Shown here: in pieces, positions 30,265-38,800 of the stretch
Layout of the letters: each line of letters opens with the position of its first letter
Numbering within the stretch: position 1 is the stretch's first letter
NCBI RefSeq assembly: GCF_002564465.1
Contig: NZ_NUUX01000008.1
Location: forward strand, 101,953-165,952
Reading direction: 5' to 3'
Length of the DNA stretch: 64,000 nucleotides
Origin: Bacillus sp. AFS088145
GTDB lineage: Bacteria > Bacillota > Bacilli > Bacillales > Bacillaceae_G
Position numbers and translations under genes: made by a program
Notes under the pieces: model-generated
Told to the model about the DNA's origin: nothing
What the model saw: the letters and a program-made list of their open reading frames with translations, nothing else
Databases searched by the model: none

Positions 30265-31131
30265 CTAAAATTCCTCTAAAATATCATTTGTACATGTAAT
30301 TAATTTCGCTCCATCCTGAATTAATCGATGATTTCCTTTATATTCTTCCATTATAATCGGACCTGGCACTGCAAATACCTCTCTATTATATTGAATTGCA
30401 AAATTTGCAGTAATCATCGTGCCGCTCTTCTCCTTAGCCTCTAAAACGATTAAACCTTTTGATAAACCAGCAATAATTCTATTTCTTCTAGGAAAATATC
30501 TTTTTTCTGGTCTAATATAATATGGATATTCGCTAATAACTAAATGATTTAAAGATATTTCGTTAAATAAGTTACGGTTTTCTTTCGGATAAATATAGTC
30601 TAACCCACAACCGACAACTGCAATCGTTTTTCCGTTGTGGAAAATAGCTGAATGATGTGCAATCGAATCGCATCCGGATGCCATTCCACTTACAATAACA
30701 CAATTTTCTCTTATCAGACCTAATATTAATGAATCACAAATAATTTTTGCAAATGAAGTTGGTTTTCTAGCTCCAATTATACTCAACATAAATTGTTTAT
30801 TAAGGATATTTTGATTACCTTTCAAATATAAAACAAAGGGAGGGTCACATATTTCTCTTAACAAATCCGGGTATACATCATCATAAATTGTAATAATTTT
30901 AATATTTTTTTTATAGCTTTCTTTTAAAATATCAAAAATGGAAGTTGAATGAAGTTGATCATATAATTTTTCAGCGGCTATCGAAGTCATTTGAAATGTA
31001 GTTTTAAATGTAGAAGGTGAATATTGATAGAGGTTTTCTAAATGTGGATCATAGAGAAGAATCTTCTTGATTGCCTGATAGTTTTCAAATAAAAAATGAT
31101 GCAAATGAATAAGTCGAATTTTATTTTTCAT
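30265..31131 (-). CDS. dprA: DNA processing protein DprA/Smf
   Basis: Loads RecA onto incoming single-stranded DNA during natural transformation. 288 residues. An N-terminal helical domain precedes the Rossmann-like fold with LSIIGARKPT near 118-128, IVSGMASGCDSIAHHSA near 150-165, VVGCGLDYIYP and FPRRNRIIAGLSKGLIVLEA. The C-terminal winged-helix domain of some relatives is lacking, as in B. subtilis. It lies in the sucD-dprA-topA order. The coding sequence is more AT-rich than its neighbours, but it is intact. Confidence 0.96.
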   Translation of the reverse strand: MKNKIRLIHLHHFLFENYQAIKKILLYDPHLENLYQYSPSTFKTTFQMTSIAAEKLYDQLHSTSIFDILKESYKKNIKIITIYDDVYPDLLREICDPPFVLYLKGNQNILNKQFMLSIIGARKPTSFAKIICDSLILGLIRENCVIVSGMASGCDSIAHHSAIFHNGKTIAVVGCGLDYIYPKENRNLFNEISLNHLVISEYPYYIRPEKRYFPRRNRIIAGLSKGLIVLEAKEKSGTMITANFAIQYNREVFAVPGPIIMEEYKGNHRLIQDGAKLITCTNDILEEF

Positions 31132-31151
31132 GTATTCTCCTTTCTTCTAAT

Positions 31152-31183
31152 AACAAGTAGCCTCCTAACGGAGGCTACTTGTT
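31152..31183 (-). terminator. Terminator downstream of sucD
   Basis: Perfect 14-base stem AACAAGTAGCCTCC/GGAGGCTACTTGTT with a four-base loop, ten bases after the sucD stop. T-rich sequence is weak on the minus strand and TTTTAT is on the plus strand. Confidence 0.7.
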
Positions 31184-31192
31184 TTATCATTC

Positions 31193-32107
31193 TTATACTA
31201 AAGCTTCATGTGTCTTACATTGTTCATATAAGCCACGCTCTTTTAATACACCAATTAAAGTTTCGCCCATTACTGCTGGAGTAAGTGCAACTTTAATGCC
31301 ACAGCTTTCCATTGTAGCCATTTTCTCTTTAGCAGTACCTTTACCGCCTGCGATAATTGCACCAGCATGTCCCATACGTTTACCTTCTGGAGCTGTTTGA
31401 CCGCCAATGAACCCTACTACTGGTTTCGCCATATTAGCTTGTACCCACTCAGCAGCTTCTTCTTCTGCAGTTCCACCGATTTCACCAATCATAATAACTG
31501 CATAAGTTTCTGGATCTTCATTGAATGCTTTTAATACATCGATGAAGTTAGTTCCATTTACAGGGTCTCCACCAATACCTACAGCTGTAGATTGACCAAT
31601 ACCAGCTTGAGTTAATTGATGTACAGCCTCATAAGTTAATGTACCAGAACGTGATACGATTCCAACATGACCTTTTTTATGAATGTAACCAGGCATGATA
31701 CCAATTTTACACTCATCTGGAGTGATAACACCAGGACAGTTAGGACCAACTAATCTAGTCTTTTTGCCTTCCATGTACCTTTTAACATTTACCATATCAA
31801 GTACTGGAATACCTTCTGTAATACAAATAGCGATATCTAATTCTGCATCAACTGCTTCCATGATTGCATCAGCAGCAAATGCTGGTGGTACGTAGATTAC
31901 AGATGCATTAGCACCAGTAGCTTCAACTGCATCTTTAACTGTATTGAATACAGGTACGCCAGCAATGTCAGTTCCACCTTTACCAGGAGTTACACCACCA
32001 ACGATTTTAGTTCCATACTCTAACATTTGAGTTGTATGGAATAAGCCTTGTGAACCAGTAATACCTTGTACAATGACTTTTGTATCTTTATTAATGAATA
32101 CGCTCAT
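31193..32107 (-). CDS. sucD: Succinyl-CoA synthetase alpha subunit
   Basis: TCA-cycle enzyme subunit that carries the phosphohistidine. 304 residues. CoA-binding Rossmann domain with [13 protein letters not shown] near 15 and [10 protein letters not shown] near 122; the active histidine is in [16 protein letters not shown] near residue 247. GGAGG precedes the ATG and the sucC stop is 16 bases upstream, so sucCD are co-transcribed from the promoter at 33331-33359. Confidence 0.98.
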   Translation of the reverse strand: MSVFINKDTKVIVQGITGSQGLFHTTQMLEYGTKIVGGVTPGKGGTDIAGVPVFNTVKDAVEATGANASVIYVPPAFAADAIMEAVDAELDIAICITEGIPVLDMVNVKRYMEGKKTRLVGPNCPGVITPDECKIGIMPGYIHKKGHVGIVSRSGTLTYEAVHQLTQAGIGQSTAVGIGGDPVNGTNFIDVLKAFNEDPETYAVIMIGEIGGTAEEEAAEWVQANMAKPVVGFIGGQTAPEGKRMGHAGAIIAGGKGTAKEKMATMESCGIKVALTPAVMGETLIGVLKERGLYEQCKTHEALV

Positions 32108-32123
32108 TTTTATCCTCCCTTTC

Positions 32124-33284
32124 TTAGCCTACAAGTGCAACGATTTTTTCAGCGCCATCCGCCATTGAATCTGCTGCAACAATGTTTAAGCCTGACTCAT
32201 TAAGAATCTTCTTACCTAATTCAACATTCGTTCCTTCTAAACGAACAACTAATGGTAAGTGTAAACCAACTTGTTTAGTTGCTTCGATTACACCTTCAGC
32301 AATAACATCACACTTCATGATGCCACCGAAGATATTAACGAAAATACCTTTAACATTTTGGTCAGAAAGGATGATTTTAAACGCTTCTGTAACTTTCTCA
32401 GCTGTAGCACCGCCCCCAACATCAAGGAAGTTAGCGGGATCTCCACCGTAGTGTTTAATGATATCCATTGTAGCCATTGCTAGACCAGCACCATTAACCA
32501 TACATCCGATATTTCCATATAAAGAAATATAGTTTAAGTCATACTTAGAAGCTTCGATTTCTTTTGGATCTTCTTCTTCTAAGTCACGGTAAGCTAAAAT
32601 GTCTGCATGACGATATAAAGCATTTGAGTCAAAGTTTAACTTTGCATCTAGTGCCATTACTTCTCCATCACCTGTAACTACTAATGGGTTAATTTCAGCG
32701 ATTGAGCAATCTTTTTCGATAAACGCACTATATAAGCCCATCATGAACTTAACAGCTTTGTTTACTAGGTTGCTTGGAATGTTGATATTGAACGCAATAC
32801 GACGAGCTTGGAAGCCTTGTAGACCTACTGCTGGATCAATATACTCTTTAAAGATTTTTTCAGGTGTTTTTTCAGCTACTTCTTCAATTTCAGTTCCACC
32901 TTCTTCAGAAGCCATTAATACAACTTGTGAAGTAGCGCGGTCTAAAACTAAACCAACATAATATTCTTTTTTAATATCGCAGCCTTCTTCGATAAGTAAG
33001 CGCTTAACTTCCTTACCTTCTGGTCCAGTTTGATGAGTAACTAATACTTTACCTAGAATTTCACTAGCATATGTATTTACTTCATCTAAATTTTTCGCTA
33101 CTTTTACGCCACCCGCTTTACCGCGGCCACCAGCGTGAATTTGAGCTTTTACTACGCATACAGCTGTACCTAATTCTTTAGCTGCTTCTACTGCTTCTTC
33201 AACTGTGAATGCAACTTTACCATTTGGTACTTTTACGCCATAGCTTCGTAGGATTTCTTTCCCTTGATACTCATGGATATTCAT
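32124..33284 (-). CDS. sucC: Succinyl-CoA synthetase beta subunit
   Basis: Nucleotide-binding subunit that interconverts succinyl-CoA and succinate with ADP. 386 residues from the ATG at 33284; GGGGAGG lies seven bases upstream, whereas a longer frame to 33326 includes the ribosome site. ATP-grasp domain with [18 protein letters not shown] near 45-62, and the C-terminal flavodoxin-like domain with [15 protein letters not shown] and [10 protein letters not shown]. First gene of sucCD. Confidence 0.98.
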   Translation of the reverse strand: MNIHEYQGKEILRSYGVKVPNGKVAFTVEEAVEAAKELGTAVCVVKAQIHAGGRGKAGGVKVAKNLDEVNTYASEILGKVLVTHQTGPEGKEVKRLLIEEGCDIKKEYYVGLVLDRATSQVVLMASEEGGTEIEEVAEKTPEKIFKEYIDPAVGLQGFQARRIAFNINIPSNLVNKAVKFMMGLYSAFIEKDCSIAEINPLVVTGDGEVMALDAKLNFDSNALYRHADILAYRDLEEEDPKEIEASKYDLNYISLYGNIGCMVNGAGLAMATMDIIKHYGGDPANFLDVGGGATAEKVTEAFKIILSDQNVKGIFVNIFGGIMKCDVIAEGVIEATKQVGLHLPLVVRLEGTNVELGKKILNESGLNIVAADSMADGAEKIVALVG

Positions 33285-33330
33285 GATCCATCCTCCCCTT
33301 TTAGAACAAGACAAATTAAAACACATACCT

Positions 33331-33359
33331 ATTGTATCTCTTACCGAATATACTGTAAA
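33331..33359 (-). promoter_or_regulatory. Sigma-A-type promoter of sucCD
   Basis: Minus strand TTTACA (33354-33359), exactly 17 bases, TACAAT (33331-33336). Five of six matches in both boxes. Confidence 0.75.
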
Positions 33360-33647
33360 TACTTTAGTAGAAAAGAATTAAATATTCTATGTTTTTATAT
33401 AGAAAACCCTTTCATATACAATAGTTAATGTAGTTTATCATATTACAATATTATTTTACCAATAATTTATCTTTATCCTTTGAAAATAGATTAACGACAA
33501 TTAGTATCATTTTGATTTTAGGTTTATATCCTTTCGATTCATTTAACTATTTAATACAAACTTAAAATGTTAATTTTAAACGCCGTTAATCTATTATATT
33601 TTAGACCACTTCAGTAAATTGATGTAATCTAATTACCAATTATACAA
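33360..33647. other. Spacer between rnhB and sucCD promoter with inverted repeat
   Basis: B. subtilis has ylqG and ylqH here; no trace of either is visible. The exact inverted repeat AATAGATTAACG (33485-33496) and CGTTAATCTATT (33584-33595) encloses 87 AT-rich bases, which might be the ends of a small non-autonomous element or a deletion scar. No ORF or other signal is seen. Confidence 0.55.
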
Positions 33648-34412
33648 TCAAACTTTTTCTTTAATTGGTGCAAAGGATCTTCTATGTTCATTAATAATTC
33701 CATGCTCATCGATCGCTTTTAAATGTTCCTTAGTTCCATATCCCATATGCTTTTCAAATCCATAGTTTGGATGCTTTAAACTAAGTTCGCACATTAAAGA
33801 ATCTCTTGTTTCTTTTGCAAGTACAGATGCAGCTGCTATACTGATGCTCGTTGCATCACCCTTAATGATAGATGTTTGAGAAATATCCAGCGGAAGTTTC
33901 ATTGCATCAATTAATAAATGTTCAGGCGAATGAGTAAGTTGTTCGATTGCACGTCTCATCGCTAATTTAGTCGCTTCATAAATATTGATTTCATCTATTT
34001 CAGTTGAACTGGCCATACCAACCCCATAAGAAATTGCTTCTTCCTTGATTCGCTTTACGAAATACTGTCGTTTTTCTTTAGATAATTTTTTGGAATCATC
34101 TAATCCAATTAGCTCAGTATTTTCCGCTAAAATTACTGCCGCTGCTACAACAGGACCAGCTAATGGACCTCTACCAACTTCATCTACTCCTGCAATTAAC
34201 TTTATATTTTGGCTGTAAAGATTCTGTTCATATTCCATCATTTTAAGGAATTTCTCTCTAGCTAAATCTCTTTTTTCTTGTTCTCTATACCATTTAGCTA
34301 CTAGCTTTTGTACACCAATTCTTTGATCACTTTCAAATTCTTTTAAGAGTTCATTCGTTGGGTCAGTTAATTCACTTAGTATATTTTTTATTTCATCTAT
34401 TTTCAGAGACAT
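33648..34412 (-). CDS. rnhB: Ribonuclease HII
   Basis: Cleaves RNA of RNA-DNA hybrids and single ribonucleotides in DNA. 254 residues, with the N-terminal substrate-binding extension typical of Bacillus. The catalytic start AGVDEVGRGPLAGPVVAA is at 74-91 (Asp76, Glu77), DDSKKLS near 104 and the later acidic residue in LLIDAMKL. AAGGAG nine bases before the ATG. It follows rbgA by 70 bases, beyond a terminator. Confidence 0.97.
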   Translation of the reverse strand: MSLKIDEIKNILSELTDPTNELLKEFESDQRIGVQKLVAKWYREQEKRDLAREKFLKMMEYEQNLYSQNIKLIAGVDEVGRGPLAGPVVAAAVILAENTELIGLDDSKKLSKEKRQYFVKRIKEEAISYGVGMASSTEIDEINIYEATKLAMRRAIEQLTHSPEHLLIDAMKLPLDISQTSIIKGDATSISIAAASVLAKETRDSLMCELSLKHPNYGFEKHMGYGTKEHLKAIDEHGIINEHRRSFAPIKEKV

Positions 34413-34468
34413 AATTTTGAACTCCTTTTATAACATGTTCTGTTTAGACCATAAAATTTCATTAAAAA

Positions 34469-34504
34469 AGAAGAAAGTACGCTTATTCTTGCGCACTTTC
34501 TTCT
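34469..34504 (-). terminator. Terminator overlapping the end of rbgA
   Basis: AGAAGAAAGTGCGC pairs with GCGTACTTTCTTCT (one mismatch) and is followed on the minus strand by TTTTTT. The first arm encodes the final residues of RbgA and the stop codon lies in the loop, so transcription ends within a few bases of translation. Confidence 0.8.
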
Positions 34505-35385
34505 AATATTTCATCAGTTGTTACTTCAAGCATTGATGGATTTTCGAAAGTTAATCTTCCTAATTTCCCTGCTCTTAGCTCACGTAAAAATAAATCAGAT
34601 GTCTTATCATAATCTATAATTCCGCCTGACATAAGTAATCCACGTTTCTTTCCAATATGATCAAAAATATCAACGACTTCTTCAGAAAATAAAACTTCCT
34701 CATTCATGTCATATCTTTCTTTTAATACATTTGGATAAAACTCTCTTAAATATTTAATCGCGTAAATCATTACTTCTTGTAGGTTAATGATACTATCTTT
34801 TATTGCACCTGTAGTAGCTAAACGAAGACCTACAAGTTGATCTTCAAATTTAGGCCACAATATACCCGGTGTATCAAGCAGTTCAATTTCTTTCCCTACT
34901 TTTATCCACTGCTGTGCTTGCGTTACGCCTGGACGGTCACCAGTTTTAGCAATATTTTTTCGTGCGAGCTTATTGATTAAAGTCGATTTTCCAACATTCG
35001 GGATCCCAACAATTAACGCTCTAATTGCGCGAGGTTTAATCCCTTTTGATCTCATTTTATCAAATTTCTCTTTTACAAGTATTTCACAGGAAGAAATTAT
35101 TGCTTTTAACCCTTGTCCAGATGCTGCATCAATAGCAATTGCCATTACGCCTTGTTTTTCATAATGCGCTAACCATTGCTGAGTAATTCTTGGATCTGCT
35201 AAATCTGCTTTATTTAATAAAAGCAATCTTGGTTTATTTGAAATTATTTCATCGATCATTGGATTTCTAGAAGCTGCAGGTACCCTTGCATCCGCTAATT
35301 CAATTACAACATCAATTAATGATAGTTTTTCAGTAACTTGTCTTCTAGCTTTTGCCATATGGCCAGGAAACCATTGAATCGTCAT
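34483..35385 (-). CDS. rbgA: Ribosome biogenesis GTPase RbgA (YlqF)
   Basis: Essential GTPase for late 50S assembly, recruiting L16 in B. subtilis. 300 residues. The G motifs are circularly permuted: NKAD (G4) at 58-61 precedes GIPNVGKST (G1) at 127-135 and the [10 protein letters not shown] (G3) segment near 172. The N-terminus WFPGHMAKA is characteristic. The C-terminal domain ends in LEESAQE, a stretch whose codons also form the terminator arm. Follows lepB by 45 bases. Confidence 0.97.
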   Translation of the reverse strand: MTIQWFPGHMAKARRQVTEKLSLIDVVIELADARVPAASRNPMIDEIISNKPRLLLLNKADLADPRITQQWLAHYEKQGVMAIAIDAASGQGLKAIISSCEILVKEKFDKMRSKGIKPRAIRALIVGIPNVGKSTLINKLARKNIAKTGDRPGVTQAQQWIKVGKEIELLDTPGILWPKFEDQLVGLRLATTGAIKDSIINLQEVMIYAIKYLREFYPNVLKERYDMNEEVLFSEEVVDIFDHIGKKRGLLMSGGIIDYDKTSDLFLRELRAGKLGRLTFENPSMLEVTTDEILEESAQE

Positions 35386-35430
35386 GTTGCCACCTTCTTA
35401 TACTTTGAATAATCAAGATTAATTTGGCTT

Positions 35431-35985
35431 TTATTTCGCCATTTCAACCTCAGATAACGGCCAAAAAACAAAACTTGCTCGGCCTAAAATTTCTTTTTGA
35501 CTAACTGTTCCGATAATACGACTATCTTTGCTTAAACGACGATTATCACCTAAAACGAATACTTGTCCTTTCGGTACAGTTTTTCTACCCGTAATCTCTT
35601 CTAACTTAAAGTCTTCAGTTAGAGGACCATCTGTCGTTTCTTTTTTATATTCGTTCAAATATGGTTCTTTATACGGTTTACCGTTAACATATAGGACATC
35701 ATTTCTATATTCTACTGTGTCACCGGGTAAGCCAATAACTCGTTTAATATAATCTTTTTCCTTTGTAGCATGGAAGACTACAATATCAAAACGTCTAGGT
35801 TCATGTAGTTTGTATACGATCTTATTTACAATCATTCTACTTTGATCCTGTAGTGTTGGCATCATTGAGATACCGTCAACTAAAACCGGTGTAAAAAGGA
35901 ATGTTCGAATACCAAGTGCAAGTACAAGCGCAATAAAAATTGTTTTAACTAATTCCCAAATTCCACCACTATTGCTTTCTTTCAA
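35431..35985 (-). CDS. lepB: Type I signal peptidase
   Basis: Removes signal peptides from exported proteins at the outer face of the membrane. 184 residues, TTG start with GGAGGG six bases upstream. One N-terminal membrane segment at about 12-32, then the serine-lysine dyad: Ser40 in DGISMMPTL and Lys81 in DYIKRVIGLPGD; the GDNR motif is VLGDNRRLSKDSR near 146. Located between rplS and rbgA, as in many Bacillaceae. Several paralogues usually exist in one genome. Confidence 0.96.
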   Translation of the reverse strand: MKESNSGGIWELVKTIFIALVLALGIRTFLFTPVLVDGISMMPTLQDQSRMIVNKIVYKLHEPRRFDIVVFHATKEKDYIKRVIGLPGDTVEYRNDVLYVNGKPYKEPYLNEYKKETTDGPLTEDFKLEEITGRKTVPKGQVFVLGDNRRLSKDSRIIGTVSQKEILGRASFVFWPLSEVEMAK

Positions 35986-36103
35986 CCTAATCCCTCCATT
36001 TTATAACCATACGTTTTGCAGTTTTAACCAGTTAAGTTAATAACTTTATTTATGTATTCTATTTTACTTTTTATTATATCCATAATCTACAAATATTGGA
36101 AAA

Positions 36104-36132
36104 AAAGGAGCTTGTTTAATACAAGCTCCTTT
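36104..36132 (-). terminator. Terminator of rplS
   Basis: Perfect 12-base stem AAAGGAGCTTGT/ACAAGCTCCTTT with a five-base loop, followed by TTTTTCC on the minus strand; eight bases after the rplS stop. Confidence 0.85.
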
Positions 36133-36139
36133 CAAAAGA

Positions 36140-36484
36140 CTATCGAAGTTCTTTAATTCTTGCTTTTTTACCAGTAAGTGCACGTAGGTAGTAAAGTTTA
36201 GCACGACGTACTTTACCGCGACGAACAACGTCTAATTTAGCAATTTTTGGAGTGTGAATTGGGAACGTACGTTCAACACCAACTCCGTAAGAAATTTTAC
36301 GAACTGTGAAAGTTTCGCTAATTCCGCCACCACGACGTTTAATAACTACACCTTCGAATAATTGGATACGCTCACGAGTACCCTCAACAACTTTAACGTG
36401 AACTCGTACAGTATCACCAGGACGGAATGCTGGTAAGTCAGTTCTTAGTTGTTCTTTTGTAATTTCGTTGATTAAATTTTGCAT
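36140..36484 (-). CDS. rplS: 50S ribosomal protein L19
   Basis: Binds 23S rRNA at the 30S-50S interface. 114 residues, with [22 protein letters not shown] and the arginine-rich [22 protein letters not shown]-terminus. GGAGAG site before the ATG. It has its own promoter across the trmD stop codon and an L19-type leader, so it is probably autoregulated independently of rimM-trmD. Confidence 0.98.
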   Translation of the reverse strand: MQNLINEITKEQLRTDLPAFRPGDTVRVHVKVVEGTRERIQLFEGVVIKRRGGGISETFTVRKISYGVGVERTFPIHTPKIAKLDVVRRGKVRRAKLYYLRALTGKKARIKELR

Positions 36485-36522
36485 AATGTATGCTCTCCTT
36501 TTCCAAGCGATGCTCTTACAAG

Positions 36523-36583
36523 ATTTAGTGACTCGCAGCGGAACACCGAGAATAAAGGCTTAAGTATTTACTCAAGCCACAAG
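36523..36583 (-). ncRNA. L19-type ribosomal protein leader
   Basis: The minus strand reads CTTGTGGCTTGAGTAAA, then a complementary ACTTAAGCC arm, then CTCGGTGTTCCGCTGCGAG, forming two adjacent hairpins (GGCTTGAGT/ACTTAAGCC and CTCG/CGAG). The GTGTTCCGCTGCGAG block is how I remember the conserved Bacillus L19 leader, a cis-acting feedback element upstream of rplS. Its position between promoter and rplS fits. Confidence 0.75.
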
Positions 36584-36585
36584 TT

Positions 36586-36614
36586 ATATTAACATATTCT
36601 ATTAGTGCACGCAA
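36586..36614 (-). promoter_or_regulatory. Promoter of rplS overlapping the end of trmD
   Basis: Minus strand TTGCGT (36609-36614), 17 bases, TAATAT (36586-36591). The -35 lies immediately after the trmD stop codon. The start point would fall at the first base of the leader hairpins. Confidence 0.55.
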
Positions 36615-37364
36615 CTAGTTTTCTTGTTTTAATTCTTCTTTTACTTGATCCATCCATTTTGACTCTATTTCAGAAAGAGAGTAGTTTTCGAGTAAATCTG
36701 GACGACGCGTTATCGTTCGTTTAAAAGATTGCTTTGTTCGCCATTCTTCAATTTTCGCATGATTTCCTGATAATAAAACATCTGGTACTTTATGGCCTCT
36801 AAATTCGGCAGGTCTCGTGTAATGAGGATGCTCTAATAATCCTGTACTAAATGAATCTTCAATTTTTGAAGTAGTATTACCAAGTACCCCAGGTAATAAA
36901 CGAACGACACTATCGGCAATGACCATAGCACCAAGTTCTCCACCTGTTAATACATAATCCCCAATTGAGATTTCATCCGTCACTACATGTTCACGAATTC
37001 GTTCATCATAGCCTTCATAATGTCCACAAATAAAGATTAAGTGCTCCTCTTTTGCAAGCTCTTCAGCTTTACGTTGATTAAATCGCTCTCCTTGAGGGCA
37101 TAGAAGGACTACCCTCGGCTTATTTTCACTTTTTGATACTAATTCATCAACGGCATCAAAAATCGGCTGTGGAGCTAGTACCATACCAGCGCCACCACCA
37201 TATGGATAGTCATCAACATTTGAATGTTTATTCGTAGAGAAATCTCTAAAATTTACACAGCGAAACTTAACAGCCTCTTTTTCTTGTGCTTTTTTTAAAA
37301 TAGAAGAATTTAAAACTCCTTCAAACATTTCTGGGAAAAGAGTTAAAAAGTCTAATTTCATCAT
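36615..37364 (-). CDS. trmD: tRNA (guanine37-N1)-methyltransferase TrmD
   Basis: Methylates G37 next to the anticodon and prevents frameshifting. 249 residues. SPOUT trefoil-knot enzyme with [18 protein letters not shown] at the N-terminus, [11 protein letters not shown] near 55, and the knot with [13 protein letters not shown] and [16 protein letters not shown]. Its first ATG overlaps the rimM stop (ATGATGA); a second ATG follows at once. Coupled translation with rimM is likely. Confidence 0.97.
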   Translation of the reverse strand: MMKLDFLTLFPEMFEGVLNSSILKKAQEKEAVKFRCVNFRDFSTNKHSNVDDYPYGGGAGMVLAPQPIFDAVDELVSKSENKPRVVLLCPQGERFNQRKAEELAKEEHLIFICGHYEGYDERIREHVVTDEISIGDYVLTGGELGAMVIADSVVRLLPGVLGNTTSKIEDSFSTGLLEHPHYTRPAEFRGHKVPDVLLSGNHAKIEEWRTKQSFKRTITRRPDLLENYSLSEIESKWMDQVKEELKQEN

Positions 37365-37876
37365 AATAGACCTTCCATTAATTCGATTTTAACTTTTTTA
37401 TTCGCTACATCTATTTCTTTCACAATTTGCTCGATATAAGGAATAAGGGCATCTTTTTGACCTTTTCTTTGAATAACCCAAACATCGTTTGCGCCTGGAG
37501 ATAATATCTCTTTAATTTTTCCAATTTCTTCTCCATCAATTGTCTCAACAACACAACCAATAATTTCATGGTAATAGTACTCATTTTTATCTAGCTCGTG
37601 TAATTGATCTTCAGTAATCTTTAAAATCCCATTTTTAAGTGGTTCTACCGCGTTTAAAGATTCATACCCTTCAAATGTAAGTAAATCAAAATTTTTATGT
37701 ACACGGTGACTTGTTATGATTAATTCAATTGGTGTCGATTCATTTTCTTTAAAGAAATATAAAGTATTACCTTTTACGTAACGTTTTTCTGGAAAATCAG
37801 TTCTAGAAATAACACGAACCTCTCCTCGAACTCCATGTGTATTTACAATTTTTCCGACATTTAAATATTTTTTCAT
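37361..37876 (-). CDS. rimM: 16S rRNA processing protein RimM
   Basis: Assists maturation of the 30S head and binds S19. 171 residues: the N-terminal RimM barrel ([16 protein letters not shown]) and the C-terminal PRC-barrel with [19 protein letters not shown] and [17 protein letters not shown] precedes the ATG. It overlaps trmD by four bases. It has a separate promoter and leader, because the rpsP-khpA transcript is closed by a terminator upstream. Confidence 0.96.
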   Translation of the reverse strand: MKKYLNVGKIVNTHGVRGEVRVISRTDFPEKRYVKGNTLYFFKENESTPIELIITSHRVHKNFDLLTFEGYESLNAVEPLKNGILKITEDQLHELDKNEYYYHEIIGCVVETIDGEEIGKIKEILSPGANDVWVIQRKGQKDALIPYIEQIVKEIDVANKKVKIELMEGLL

Positions 37877-37991
37877 TCTTTTACCTCTATATTAAAATTT
37901 CTATGTTCATTTTTAGTTTGACCATTTCGATTGTATATATGTCTACCTGAGACCATAGGCGGTTAAAACAGCTTGCCTAATACCAAGTATA
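37877..37991 (-). promoter_or_regulatory. Promoter and leader of rimM-trmD
   Basis: Extended -10 sequence TGCTATACT with TATACT at 37986-37991; no strong -35. The leader of about 100 bases includes a TAGGC/GCCTA hairpin near 37957-37980. B. subtilis has the ylqD gene in this spacer and it is absent here. Confidence 0.45.
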
Positions 37992-38113
37992 GCATATCTT
38001 AAAATCATTAAAGCATCAAAAGCTACCACTTGCCCAAACGACTTACATCTATTCATAAATAGGGACTAACACACCACATTATATTGGCTTTCCCGTAAAT
38101 CTCTGTAATGTTG

Positions 38114-38147
38114 AAAACGGCCCTTAGCTATAGCCAAGGACCGTTTT
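38114..38147 (-). terminator. Terminator of the rpsP-khpA transcript
   Basis: AAAACGGTCCTTGGCT pairs with AGCTAAGGGCCGTTTT with two wobble pairs. It begins within ten bases of the khpA stop. The T-run on the minus strand is short (TTTTC). Confidence 0.7.
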
Positions 38148-38150
38148 ACA

Positions 38151-38390
38151 TTACTGAATATCTAAGTGAATACGTTTTGCGTGTTCATTACTTGCTGCAT
38201 ATACAACCGTACGAATCGCTTTAGCAATTTTACCATGTTTGCCAATCACTCTACCAGCATCTTCAGGATTTACCTGTAAATGAAAGTATAGATTATTCTC
38301 ATCTTCTTTAACTTGAAGTGAAATATCCTCTGGATGATCTACAAGACTTGAAACAATTGCATTTATGAGTGTATTCATCTTTTTTTCCAT
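38151..38390 (-). CDS. khpA: KH-domain RNA-binding protein KhpA
   Basis: Small single KH-domain protein (79 residues, or 75 from a second ATG at 38378) that pairs with KhpB (Jag) in other Firmicutes and affects cell division and translation. The KH GxxG loop is GKHGK in AGRVIGKHGKIAKAIRTVV near residue 50. It starts two bases after the rpsP stop, lacking a strong ribosome site, so coupled translation is likely. Confidence 0.93.
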   Translation of the reverse strand: MEKKMNTLINAIVSSLVDHPEDISLQVKEDENNLYFHLQVNPEDAGRVIGKHGKIAKAIRTVVYAASNEHAKRIHLDIQ

Positions 38391-38392
38391 AA

Positions 38393-38665
38393 TTACTTGC
38401 CGTTGCGAGCGTTGTGGAATTTCTCTAAGATACCAGCTTTAGAGAATAAGTTACGAACTGTATCAGATGGTTTAGCACCTGTTCCTAACCATTTTAATGC
38501 TGCTTCTTCGTTAATTTTGATTTCAGCTGGTTGAGCAACTGGATTGTAAGTTCCAATTTCCTCGATGAAACGTCCATCACGAGGAGAACGAGCGTCTGCT
38601 ACTACTACACGGTAAAAAGGAGATTTTTTAGCTCCCATACGTTTTAAACGAATTTTAACTGCCAT
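38393..38665 (-). CDS. rpsP: 30S ribosomal protein S16
   Basis: Assembly protein of the 30S body. 90 residues, with [36 protein letters not shown], the family signature. GGAGGTG before the ATG. A promoter 40 bases upstream makes rpsP-khpA a unit separate from ffh. Confidence 0.98.
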   Translation of the reverse strand: MAVKIRLKRMGAKKSPFYRVVVADARSPRDGRFIEEIGTYNPVAQPAEIKINEEAALKWLGTGAKPSDTVRNLFSKAGILEKFHNARNGK

Positions 38666-38702
38666 TTTTAAAGCACCTCCGAAAATATTTACAACGATTT
38701 AT

Positions 38703-38732
38703 ATATTATCAAAAACCAATACTGTTTGTAAA
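38703..38732 (-). promoter_or_regulatory. Sigma-A-type promoter of rpsP-khpA
   Basis: Minus strand TTTACA (38727-38732), 18 bases, TAATAT (38703-38708). Confidence 0.65.
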
Positions 38733-38800
38733 GTAAAATTTCTTAACAGCATAATTTTTTATTAAATGATGTTTAAATGCTGGAAAATTATACAAATAGG

